DNA of 13,940 nt from Chitinophaga pinensis (GTDB taxonomy: Bacteria > Bacteroidota > Bacteroidia > UKL13-3): contig CAMCQX010000011.1 in the NCBI GenBank assembly GCA_945876985.1, forward strand, positions 1-13,940, in the 5' to 3' direction. The position numbers and the translations under genes are program-made. This document shows, one piece after another, positions 7,526 to 13,940 of this stretch; the stretch's first letter is position 1, and the number at the start of each line of letters is the position of its first letter. The notes under the pieces are model-generated. The model was given only the letters and a program-made list of their open reading frames with translations. It made no database searches and was not told where the DNA came from.

Positions 7526-8533
7526 ATGAAGAAAAATCATTCAAAAAAAATGTTTAAAAATAAATACGAAATACAATTTAGACGCTTTGGTATAGCAACC
7601 ATCATAGCGGTGTTCTTTTTAATATTTGTAGGAGGTTTAGTACGAAGCACTGGAAGCGGAATGGGTTGCCCCGATTGGCCAAAGTGTTTTGGACAATATA
7701 TTCCACCCACTAATTTATCAGAATTGCCAGTTGATTATAAAACTCAATTTGCAGTTCAAGGTAAACAAATAGCCGATTTTGATCCAATAAAAACATGGAT
7801 AGAATATATCAATCGGTTAATTGGTGTAGTAATAGGATTTCTTATTTTACTAACTGTGGTATTTGCTATTCCTTATTTAAAATCAAATGCTAAAATATTT
7901 TGGCTAAGTTTTATAGCTTTTATATTAGTTGGTATTCAAGGTTGGATTGGATCAAAAGTTGTTTCATCTGACTTAGCAACTTGGATTGTTACTATTCACA
8001 TGGTAATTGCCCTCATCATTGTAGCTTTACTAATTTTTACTGTTACTTCATCGCAACAGTTTTATATAGTTCAGTTCAAAGAAAATAGTTCTTTAAAAAT
8101 GTTAATTATTGTGGCTTTAGTTATTAGTTTAATACAAATAATTAGTGGCACACAAGTAAGAGAAAAAGTAGATCATGTGGCTAATGTAATAGGTGAACCT
8201 TACCGTTCACAATGGCCTAAGTTTTTTATGGATGAATTTATATTCAAACTTCATAGAACTTGGTCTATTTTAAATTTAGGTATATCAATATTATTACTTT
8301 TAAAATATAGATCTTTATTTGAAAGAAATTCGTTGATATACAAATGTGGATTGGGAATAATTTTACTGTTATGTTCTCAAGCTTTAAGTGGAAGTATTTT
8401 GGTAAATATGGGTTTTCCAAAACAAGTAACTTCTATTCATTTAACAGTAGGAAGCATCATTGCTGGTTTGCAAATTTTTGCAGCCATTTTGATATTTAAT
8501 AAAACAATCCCTTTAAATAGGGACAATAATTGA
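7526..8533 (+). CDS. ctaA: Heme A synthase (COX15/CtaA family)
   Basis: CtaA oxidises the C8 methyl of heme O to a formyl group, giving the heme A used by CoxA, in the inner membrane. The 335-residue protein has about eight helices and the family motif GLVRSTGSGMGCPDWPKC (37-54), whose C48 and C54 match the conserved extracytoplasmic Cys pair. Three of the four usual heme-ligand histidines are visible: H158 (TIHMV), H243 (KLHRTW) and H305 (SIHLT). The fourth, in the EYIHR-type motif, is replaced: the sequence reads EYINR, with Asn96 (codon AAT at 7811-7813). No second Cys pair is seen in the later loop (about 208-230). I kept the ATG at 7526; an ATG at 7550 (residue 9) is also possible because neither has a ribosome binding site. 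It is 9 nt upstream of ctaB, its pathway partner. Confidence 0.95.
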   Translation: MKKNHSKKMFKNKYEIQFRRFGIATIIAVFFLIFVGGLVRSTGSGMGCPDWPKCFGQYIPPTNLSELPVDYKTQFAVQGKQIADFDPIKTWIEYINRLIGVVIGFLILLTVVFAIPYLKSNAKIFWLSFIAFILVGIQGWIGSKVVSSDLATWIVTIHMVIALIIVALLIFTVTSSQQFYIVQFKENSSLKMLIIVALVISLIQIISGTQVREKVDHVANVIGEPYRSQWPKFFMDEFIFKLHRTWSILNLGISILLLLKYRSLFERNSLIYKCGLGIILLLCSQALSGSILVNMGFPKQVTSIHLTVGSIIAGLQIFAAILIFNKTIPLNRDNN

Positions 8534-8542
8534 TAAAAAAAA

Positions 8543-9445
8543 TTGAGTAATTTAGAACAAGATATAACAATTGAAAACACAGGTTTTTGGAAACAAAAAG
8601 TGAGTGACTACATGCAACTAATAAAAGTTAGGTTGAGTAGTTTGGTGGTTTTTAGTTCGGTAATCACTTATTTAACAGCAGCACAAGGAAGAGTAAATTG
8701 GTTTGAAGTTTTTATTTTAGCAACTGCTGGTTTATTAGTTACTGGTTCAGCAAACGGAATCAATCAAATTATTGAAAAAGATTACGATAAGTTAATGACA
8801 AGAACTGCCAATCGTCCTGTTTCTACTGGTAGAATGAGCGTTACTGAAGCCGGAATTAGTTCATTCCTAATGGGCATAATTGGTGTATTTTTGATAGGCT
8901 TTTATTTAAACCAATTAAGCGGATTATTGGCTTTGGTTTCATTATTAAGTTACGCTTTTTTATATACACCATTAAAAAGGGTAACACCTATTTCAGTATT
9001 TGTTGGCGCATTTCCAGGAGCTTTACCTACCATGTTAGGTTGGGTAGCATATACCGGAAAAATTGATATTGCAGCAATTGTATTATTCACCGTTCAATTT
9101 GTTTGGCAATTTCCACATTTTTGGAGTATTGCCTGGATTTTAGAAGACGATTACAAAAGAGCAGGATTTAAAATGTTACCTTTTAATCCTGGAAGAACTA
9201 GAAAAACTGCTTTCCAATGTTTGTTATTTTCTTTGATATTAATTCCAGTTGGAATTTTACCAACTGTATTTAACATTTCGGGAGTAGTAGCTGCTGTGGT
9301 TGCAGTATTTGGAGCTTTATACTTTAGTTTTTATGCTTATAAATTATATAAAAGCTGCGAATTAGCTGATGCAAAAAAACTAATGATGGCAGCCATTATT
9401 TATCTTCCAATTGTTCAACTTTTTTACTTGATAGATAAAATTTAA
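8543..9445 (+). CDS. ctaB: Protoheme IX farnesyltransferase (heme O synthase), probable TTG start
   Basis: CtaB, an inner-membrane UbiA-family prenyltransferase, transfers a farnesyl group from farnesyl diphosphate to heme b, making the heme O that CtaA uses. The protein has 300 residues, the normal length. The first Asp-rich, diphosphate/Mg-binding motif is at about 71-92 (NGINQIIEKDYDKLMTRT), the family signature YTPLKRVTP at 141-149, and the second motif at about 190-213 (FPHFWSIAWILEDDYKRAG). Hydrophobic helices fill the rest. I place the start at TTG 8543, nine bases after the ctaA stop. The first in-frame ATG (8612, residue 24) would begin inside the conserved start of helix 1 (YMQLIKVRLSSLVVFSS) and remove the polar leader. 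The next gene begins one base after its stop, which suggests translational coupling. Confidence 0.95.
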   Translation: MSNLEQDITIENTGFWKQKVSDYMQLIKVRLSSLVVFSSVITYLTAAQGRVNWFEVFILATAGLLVTGSANGINQIIEKDYDKLMTRTANRPVSTGRMSVTEAGISSFLMGIIGVFLIGFYLNQLSGLLALVSLLSYAFLYTPLKRVTPISVFVGAFPGALPTMLGWVAYTGKIDIAAIVLFTVQFVWQFPHFWSIAWILEDDYKRAGFKMLPFNPGRTRKTAFQCLLFSLILIPVGILPTVFNISGVVAAVVAVFGALYFSFYAYKLYKSCELADAKKLMMAAIIYLPIVQLFYLIDKI

Positions 9446-9446
9446 T

Positions 9447-10031
9447 ATGATTCAATTATTAAACAAAAAACCAATAGACGAACGCGAACCTGGAGTAGAA
9501 CCTAAAACTTTTGTTTTATGGTTACTTATTGTGAGTAGCATTATGCTATTTGCAGGTTTTACGAGCGGATATATAGTTAGACGAGGAGAAGGAGAATGGG
9601 TGGTATTTAATTTACCAACCATGTTTATGTTAAATACTGGCGTTATTGTATTAAGTAGTATTTTTATGCAATGGGCTTATTTATCGGCTAAGAAAGATGA
9701 GTTAAATAAAACTAAAATTGGTTTAGCTATTGCTTTAGCATTAGGAATTTTATTCATTATTATGCAATATTGGGGTTGGAGTCAAATGGTTTATAATTCC
9801 ATTTATTTTGGATTTGCAAACCCAAGTGGTTCATTTGTATATGCTATTACAGGTGTTCACGTATTACACGTAATTATAGGAATTTTTTATTTACTTGCCA
9901 TACTTATTCAAACATATAGATTTAAAGTTCACAAAAAAGCTATCAGAGGTATTGCAATGTGTAATACTTATTGGCATTTTGTAGGAATTCTTTGGATTTA
10001 CCTATACCTATTTTTACTTTTAAATAGATAA
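9447..10031 (+). CDS. Cytochrome c oxidase subunit III-like protein, short five-helix form
   Basis: This 194-residue membrane protein belongs to the COX3 (subunit III) family. It has five helices at about 21-43, 56-77, 89-109, 128-155 and 173-192, lacking the first two of the classical seven. Family features are GVHVLHVIIG (136-145) and YWHFVGILWIYLY (175-187). Two usually conserved acidic residues are gone: the Glu of the QAWEW motif is Gly110 (QYWGW), and the Asp of YWHFVD is Gly180. Subunit III stabilises the oxidase and supports proton uptake at the D channel; this copy may be a structural paralog of the next gene. Paired subunit III genes are, to my knowledge, common in Bacteroidota. It follows ctaB by one base and precedes the canonical copy by 39 nt. 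Confidence 0.9.
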   Translation: MIQLLNKKPIDEREPGVEPKTFVLWLLIVSSIMLFAGFTSGYIVRRGEGEWVVFNLPTMFMLNTGVIVLSSIFMQWAYLSAKKDELNKTKIGLAIALALGILFIIMQYWGWSQMVYNSIYFGFANPSGSFVYAITGVHVLHVIIGIFYLLAILIQTYRFKVHKKAIRGIAMCNTYWHFVGILWIYLYLFLLLNR

Positions 10032-10070
10032 TAAAAATTATAAACTAAGAAACAAATAAATAATAAAACA

Positions 10071-10826
10071 ATGTCAAATACAGCTACTTTAAGTACCGAC
10101 AACAAACAAACATGGGGTGGAGGAAAATCACCATTAAGTATTAGTTATGGTAAGTTGATGATGTGGATTTTTCTACTTTCAGATGCATTTACTTTTTCTT
10201 CACTACTTGTTGCCTATGGTTTTGTAAGATTTACTTTTACAACTTCATTACCCAATGCTATAGTAAAGCCATTTTCTCATCTTTCTCACACTTTTACCGA
10301 AGAAATGCAGAAAGCAGGGATGTTCGTAGTTGAACGTTGGCCTTCGCCAGAGTTAGTGTTTAACCATTTTCCGTTTTTACATGGCATTCACTTACCGTTA
10401 ATGTTTGTAAGTTTAATGACATTCATTCTAATTTTTAGTTCTGTAACTATGGTTTTAGCGGTAGAAGCCGGACATAGAATGGCAAAAAAAGAAGTGGAGA
10501 AATACATGATTTGGACTATTATTGGTGGTGCTGCTTTCTTAGGCTGTCAAGCTTGGGAGTGGACTAATTTAATAACTGAAGGTGCAAGTTTGCAAAACAA
10601 TCCTTTTGGACCAACAGCTTTTGCCGCTTTGTTTTTTATTGTTACTGGCTTTCACGGAACTCACGTTTTGTCGGGTGTAATTTTAAATATTATTATTTAT
10701 ATCAATGTAGTGAACGGTACTTACGAAAAAAGAGGTCACTATGAGATGATAGAAAAAGTAGGTTTATACTGGCATTTTGTTGATTTAGTTTGGGTGTTTG
10801 TATTTACATTCTTCTATTTAATATAA
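10071..10826 (+). CDS. coxC: Cytochrome c oxidase subunit III, canonical copy
   Basis: This 251-residue subunit III keeps the conserved features that the preceding paralog lacks: Glu163 in QAWEW (160-164), FHGTHVLSG (194-202) and Asp238 in YWHFVDLVWVF (233-243). Helices lie at about 28-52, 104-131, 144-162, 182-212 and 229-250. A 50-residue loop separates the first two (about 53-103), longer than in the short copy and probably periplasmic or membrane-associated. It packs against subunit I and helps sustain proton pumping. The start ATG at 10071 follows an A-rich stretch and gives a polar Ser/Thr-rich N-terminus. It is separated by 57 nt from the subunit IV gene. Confidence 0.95.
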   Translation: MSNTATLSTDNKQTWGGGKSPLSISYGKLMMWIFLLSDAFTFSSLLVAYGFVRFTFTTSLPNAIVKPFSHLSHTFTEEMQKAGMFVVERWPSPELVFNHFPFLHGIHLPLMFVSLMTFILIFSSVTMVLAVEAGHRMAKKEVEKYMIWTIIGGAAFLGCQAWEWTNLITEGASLQNNPFGPTAFAALFFIVTGFHGTHVLSGVILNIIIYINVVNGTYEKRGHYEMIEKVGLYWHFVDLVWVFVFTFFYLI

Positions 10827-10883
10827 TTTTCAATTCATAGAAATCAAGAAAATTTATTCATTTAAAAAATAAAAAAAATTACC

Positions 10884-11213
10884 ATGGAACACATAGAACA
10901 TTTAGAACATACAGAGTCGCCTGCTAACATGAAAAAGCAAATTTGGAATACATTTTTTGTATTACTGGTTTTAACGGTAGTAGATATTGCTTTATATTTT
11001 GCCTTACTTTCAAATCATTCTATTTATAAAAATATATTATTTGTATTTTTAGGATTAGTAAAAGCATTTTATATCGTTTCGGTATTTATGCACATGAAGT
11101 TTGAGCGCAAATTTTTAGCTTCAATAATAATTTTACCAATGTTATTTATTTGCTTCTTAATTTGGTTGGCATTAACCGAAGCAGGTTACACATTTGATTC
11201 ACGTTTGTTTTAA
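10884..11213 (+). CDS. Cytochrome c oxidase subunit IV, prokaryotic small subunit
   Basis: A 109-residue protein with three membrane helices at about 21-43, 49-71 and 75-98. The pattern VKAFYIVSVFMHMKFE (59-74) is characteristic of the prokaryotic oxidase subunit IV family (COX4_pro/CtaF-CyoD-like). It is a non-catalytic subunit that helps assemble or stabilise the complex. The N-terminus is short and acidic with regularly spaced histidines (H3, H6, H9 in MEHIEHLEHTE). Position directly after subunit III and before the SCO chaperone fits the usual oxidase gene order. Assignment is firm on length, topology and context. Confidence 0.9.
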   Translation: MEHIEHLEHTESPANMKKQIWNTFFVLLVLTVVDIALYFALLSNHSIYKNILFVFLGLVKAFYIVSVFMHMKFERKFLASIIILPMLFICFLIWLALTEAGYTFDSRLF

Positions 11214-11233
11214 AAAACTTAATTTAAGTTTTT
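11213..11233. repeat. Short palindrome after the subunit IV gene
   Basis: AAAAACTTAA (11213-11222) and TTAAGTTTTT (11224-11233) are exact inverted arms around one base, starting at the last base of the subunit IV stop codon and ending 14 nt before the SCO ATG. As RNA it could form an eight-pair stem with a five-base loop, followed by too few U residues for a strong terminator. It may weaken read-through into the assembly genes or be an RNA processing point, but the AT-only content makes chance plausible. Confidence 0.35.
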
Positions 11234-11247
11234 AGTTAAATTATATA

Positions 11248-11895
11248 ATGAAAAGAAAATCATTTTGGGTAGCAACTGGATTATTAGTACTTCCAGTTGC
11301 TTTCTTTTTTTTACTGAGAGCCAGTAAACAAAACTACAAGCATTTGCCTCATTTAGGTGAAAAAATAGAACCTAATGGTGCCGATATAAAAGACACTATT
11401 TTTTACCAAGTACCAGCATTTTCAGTTACTGACCAAAGTGGAAAAGAGCTGAATTCTAAAATGCTTACTAATAATATTGTTATTGCAAACTTCTTCTTTG
11501 CAAGCTGCAAAGATGTTTGCCCAAAAATGAATGGAAACATTTCCGTATTTTACGAAAAAGCAAAAGAATGGAGTGAGGTAAAATTAATTTCTTTTACAGT
11601 AGATCCCGACAACGATTCTACACAAGTTCTTGCTGATTATGCAAAGAAAATGAATGCAGATAAAAAGATTTGGCATTTTTGTAGAACTGATAAAGAAAAT
11701 TTATTTAAAATTGGACAAGGATTTTTACTTCCTGTTTCCATTGAAGACAAAACAATTGACCACAGTCAACAAATAATATTGTTAGATAAATCTCGACAAA
11801 TTAGAGGCGTTTATAATGGCCTTGATTTGAACGATATAAAAAGATTAGGTGACGAATTAAAAGTACTTTTATATGAATACCACGAACCAAGATAA
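11248..11895 (+). CDS. sco: SCO1/SenC/PrrC-type copper chaperone
   Basis: SCO proteins deliver copper to, or reduce the cysteines of, the CuA site in subunit II, working at the outer face of the inner membrane. The 215-residue protein has an N-terminal signal-anchor helix (about 6-24) without a lipobox Cys, then a thioredoxin-fold domain. The copper ligands are present: C87 and C91 in FASCKDVCPKMNG, and H172 in DHSQQIILLD. ISFTVDPDND (114-123) is also typical of the family. One additional Cys (C145, WHFCRTD) is visible. It lies downstream of subunit IV and its 3' end overlaps the DUF420 gene by 23 bases, implying coupled expression. Confidence 0.95.
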   Translation: MKRKSFWVATGLLVLPVAFFFLLRASKQNYKHLPHLGEKIEPNGADIKDTIFYQVPAFSVTDQSGKELNSKMLTNNIVIANFFFASCKDVCPKMNGNISVFYEKAKEWSEVKLISFTVDPDNDSTQVLADYAKKMNADKKIWHFCRTDKENLFKIGQGFLLPVSIEDKTIDHSQQIILLDKSRQIRGVYNGLDLNDIKRLGDELKVLLYEYHEPR

Positions 11896-12424
11896 ACAAG
11901 ACAGATTAGTTTTTAACATTGTAACAATTGTTTCAATTGTAGTTTTAATAGCAGTTGTTATTTTAAACAGGAAAATACTTCCTAGGCCCGAAATAATGCC
12001 CAGTTGGGTGATGTATTTACCAAAATTAAATGCATTCATTAATGGAACTTGTACTGTTCTTTTATTATTGTCATTGTATTTTATTAAGCAAAAAAATATT
12101 GCCGCGCACAAAGCAATTAATTTAACCGCATTTGGTTTATCATCATTGTTTTTAATAAGTTATATATTGTATCATTGGATGGCAAATGAAACTACATTTC
12201 CTGCCGAAAATTCAATGAGAAGCATTTATTTAACCATATTGGTTAGCCATATTGTTTTAGCTGCATGTGTATTGCCATTAGTACTTTTATCATTTTACTA
12301 TGGCTTACAAATGAACGTAGAAAAACACAAAAAAATAGTGAGATTTACTTATCCTATTTGGCTTTATGTTACAGTAACTGGTGTTATTGTTTATGCCATG
12401 ATTAGTCCTTATTACCAGTTTTAG
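11873..12424 (+). CDS. DUF420 membrane protein, CtaM-like oxidase assembly factor
   Basis: A 183-residue protein with five predicted helices at about 13-32, 46-71, 80-101, 118-143 and 158-178. Conserved-looking polar residues within or beside the helices include N53 and N57 (LNAFINGT), H79, H101 (LYHW), H126 (VSHIVLA) and H152. The pattern matches DUF420, to which Firmicutes CtaM (YozB) belongs; CtaM is needed for function of aa3-type oxidases. A role in heme or copper insertion is therefore likely here but inferred. Its ATG lies inside the SCO gene (23-bp overlap, different frame) and no other usual start codon is available near the N-terminus. Its stop shares one base with the next start. 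The gene symbol is left blank because the biochemical function is not established here. Confidence 0.85.
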   Translation: MNTTNQDKQDRLVFNIVTIVSIVVLIAVVILNRKILPRPEIMPSWVMYLPKLNAFINGTCTVLLLLSLYFIKQKNIAAHKAINLTAFGLSSLFLISYILYHWMANETTFPAENSMRSIYLTILVSHIVLAACVLPLVLLSFYYGLQMNVEKHKKIVRFTYPIWLYVTVTGVIVYAMISPYYQF

Positions 12425-13338
12425 TGTTAAAAAATCCAAATTTAAAGGCATACTTAGCATTTGTAGCAGTAGCCATTTTTTGGGGAACCACTTTTTTAGC
12501 CATTCGCATAGGAATTAATAGTGATGGAATTCATTTATTTCCACCTTTTTTATTGGCTGCATTCAGGCATACCATTGCTGGCATATTAATTTGCGGATAC
12601 TTTATATTTTTCAAAAAACAACCCATTCCAAACCTTCAACAGTTTAAGCAATTTAGCATCAATGGTGCTTTGATGTTAGTGGGTGGAAATGGAATTATTA
12701 GTTGGGGAATGCAGTACGTTGACAGTGGATTAGCAGCTCTTATTTGTGCATTAACACCTTTATGGATTGTGTTTATCAATTTAATTATGGGAAGCAACGA
12801 AAAAGTAAGTAAAACCATGTGGGTTGGTTTTATTATTTGTTTGCTAGCGCAATACCTTATTTTTTACGATAAGGTAAATTTGCTTTCCGATAAAAACTAT
12901 ATTTTAGGATTAATAGCCATTATAGTTTCCAATATTTGTTGGGCATTAGGGACAGTGTTTTCAAAATCTCACAAAAGTAATTTACCTGTTTTGTATAATG
13001 CAGGTTTGCAAATGATTCCAGGCGGAATAATCCTTCTAATAATTTCAACTTTTATGGGCGATTGGGCTAAGTTTAATCCAGGTACTGATGCTATTTTGGC
13101 ATTAATTTATTTGGTTATATTTGGTTCATTACTGGCTTATGGTTGCTTCATGTACATTTTAAAAGCATTGCCAGCTGCATTGGTTTCCACTTATGCTTAT
13201 TTCAATACCATTGTAGCAGTATTTTTGGGCTATTTATTTTTAAACGAAGTCATCAATACCAAAGTAATTATTGCCATGTTATTGACAATTTTAGGCGTTT
13301 ATATGGTTGGGAGAAAAACCAAAGCTGCTGATATTTAA
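12424..13338 (+). CDS. EamA/DMT-family transporter, GTG start
   Basis: A 304-residue protein of the drug/metabolite transporter superfamily, with ten hydrophobic helices in two EamA repeats (about 8-146 and 159-296). Diagnostic strings are AIFWGTTFLAIRIG (17-30) in repeat 1, and SNICWALGTVFSK (169-181) with STYAYFNTIVAVFLGYLFL (255-273) in repeat 2. Members export amino acids, nucleosides or other small metabolites; the substrate cannot be read from sequence. The start is GTG at 12424, whose G is the last base of the DUF420 TAG stop, so translation is probably coupled to the oxidase assembly genes. The next in-frame ATG is far inside (residue 84). The gene is followed by a bidirectional hairpin terminator, making it the last gene of the cluster. 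Whether it serves the oxidase or is a passenger is unknown. Confidence 0.9.
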   Translation: MLKNPNLKAYLAFVAVAIFWGTTFLAIRIGINSDGIHLFPPFLLAAFRHTIAGILICGYFIFFKKQPIPNLQQFKQFSINGALMLVGGNGIISWGMQYVDSGLAALICALTPLWIVFINLIMGSNEKVSKTMWVGFIICLLAQYLIFYDKVNLLSDKNYILGLIAIIVSNICWALGTVFSKSHKSNLPVLYNAGLQMIPGGIILLIISTFMGDWAKFNPGTDAILALIYLVIFGSLLAYGCFMYILKALPAALVSTYAYFNTIVAVFLGYLFLNEVINTKVIIAMLLTILGVYMVGRKTKAADI

Positions 13339-13377
13339 TTTATTTATTTGGATAAAATTAAAAATACATTTTAACTA

Positions 13378-13407
13378 AAAAAGGCCAACTTTTCAGCTGG
13401 CCTTTTT
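13378..13407. terminator. Bidirectional intrinsic terminator between the transporter and parB
   Basis: A 10-bp stem pairs AAAAAGGCCA (13378-13387) with TGGCCTTTTT (13398-13402 and 13403-13407), with a 10-base loop. The GC-rich core is GGCCA/TGGCC, and the flanking A and T runs give a U-tract in both directions. It lies between convergent genes, 40 bp after the transporter stop and 21 bp beyond the parB stop, so it can end both transcripts. Confidence 0.9.
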
Positions 13408-13427
13408 AATTTTATTAGCTTTAAAAT

Positions 13428-13940
13428 TTACGAAAGCATGTCTAATAATCTGTTTAAATCTGCTTCCGATTTAAAAGGAATGGTAATATTTCCTTTGCCT
13501 TTACCATCGTTCGAAATTTTAATTTTGTTACCAAACTTTTCAGATAATAATTTTTGAAATTCTACCACTATTTCATTTAATGCAGGTTTAGCGGCTTTTT
13601 TAGTTTTGGGTTTTTCGTCTTCTATGTTACTTTGGTCTTCTTTAGCTCTCTCCATTGCTTCTCTAACCAACGCTTCCACTTGGCGAACTGAAAGATCTTT
13701 CAAAATCATTTCATTGAACAAATATTGTTGCTCATCGGCATTGTCAATATTGATAATTGCACGAGCATGACCCATCGAAATTTTATCATCGCGTAATGAT
13801 GCTTGAATATTATCGGGTAATTTTAACAAACGCATATAATTATTAACTGTGCTTCGGTTTTTACCAACTCTACTTCCTAACTCTTCTTGATTTAATTTAC
13901 ACTCGTCTAACAAACGTTTGTAGCTTAAAGCAACTTCCAT
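13428..13940 (-). CDS. parB: Chromosome-partitioning protein ParB, C-terminal part, N-terminus outside the window
   Basis: ParB binds parS sites near the origin, spreads along DNA as a CTP-dependent clamp, and works with ParA in chromosome segregation. The visible 170 residues include the central helix-turn-helix domain (about 16-36: NQEELGSRVGKNRSTVNNYM, then LLKLP), the segment MGHARAI (56-62), a Lys/Glu-rich linker (about 95-120) and the C-terminal dimerisation domain (about 121-170, FQKLLSEKFGNKIKI to the end). The ATG at the window edge is probably internal: family members usually read NPxEVALSYKRL here, and the CTP-binding N-terminal domain with its GERR motif is absent. The gene is therefore cut by the window rather than naturally short. 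It is convergent with the oxidase cluster and not functionally linked to it. Confidence 0.95.
   Translation of the reverse strand: MEVALSYKRLLDECKLNQEELGSRVGKNRSTVNNYMRLLKLPDNIQASLRDDKISMGHARAIINIDNADEQQYLFNEMILKDLSVRQVEALVREAMERAKEDQSNIEDEKPKTKKAAKPALNEIVVEFQKLLSEKFGNKIKISNDGKGKGNITIPFKSEADLNRLLDMLS

Noticed and set aside
10825..10854. AATTTTC / GAAAATT inverted arms after the canonical subunit III gene
   Set aside because: Seven AT-rich pairs with a 16-base loop and no U-tract; expected by chance in this composition.
11869..12111. 80-codon open frame antisense to the DUF420 gene
   Set aside because: It lies wholly opposite a well-supported gene, resembles no family I recognise and begins in no promoter-like context.
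1..13940. CRISPR arrays, tRNA or rRNA genes, insertion sequences, phage or defence genes
   Set aside because: No spaced direct repeats, cloverleaf-like sequence, transposase or integrase motifs, or defence-family proteins were seen on either strand.

Overview
The window looks like a piece of a low-GC (about one third G+C by eye) chromosome from a member of the Bacteroidota. The evidence is a C-terminal type IX secretion (T9SS) sorting domain on a surface protein, A-rich leaders without Shine-Dalgarno sequences in front of nearly every gene, a cytochrome oxidase subunit II with extra N-terminal membrane helices and the CuA motif CNKICGSAHYRM, and two adjacent subunit III genes. I would not go below phylum from this sequence alone.

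Layout. (i) Bases 1-4125, minus strand: two secreted proteins in tandem, 40 nt apart and read leftwards. The upstream gene (start 4125) is a complete 706-residue T9SS cargo protein. The downstream gene (start 1964) runs off the left edge after 654 codons; it has a signal peptide and repeated OB-fold-like and Ig-like modules. (ii) Bases 4126-4379: a divergent, gene-free control region. It contains a perfect match to the FNR/ANR consensus (TTGAT-N4-ATCAA), a possible Bacteroidota-type -7 element and a second inverted repeat. (iii) Bases 4380-13338, plus strand: a ten-gene run for an aa3-type cytochrome c oxidase and its assembly. The order is coxB (subunit II), coxA (subunit I), ctaA (heme A synthase), ctaB (heme O synthase), a short subunit III-like gene, a canonical subunit III, subunit IV, a SCO copper chaperone, a DUF420/CtaM-like membrane protein and an EamA-family transporter. 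Gaps are 1-70 nt, and the last three genes overlap. A 46-nt near-perfect palindrome sits in the widest gap, between coxA and ctaA. (iv) Bases 13378-13407: a hairpin flanked by A and T runs, serving as a terminator between convergent genes. (v) Bases 13428-13940, minus strand: the C-terminal part of chromosome-partitioning protein ParB, cut by the right edge.

How the genes work together. CtaB farnesylates heme b to heme O and CtaA oxidises heme O to heme A. SCO and probably the DUF420 protein help metal-centre insertion and assembly. CoxB receives electrons from cytochrome c at CuA, CoxA reduces O2 at heme a3-CuB, and the subunit III and IV proteins complete the complex. No cytochrome c and no alternative complex III (act) gene lies in the window, so the electron donor is encoded elsewhere.

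Most of the window is a well-known respiratory locus, and I found no convincing new multi-gene system. The points most worth a second look are the FNR-like box, the coxA-ctaA palindrome, the Asn in place of the usual His in CtaA, the divergent first subunit III, the transporter coupled to the assembly genes, and the multi-OB-fold surface protein cut at the left edge.
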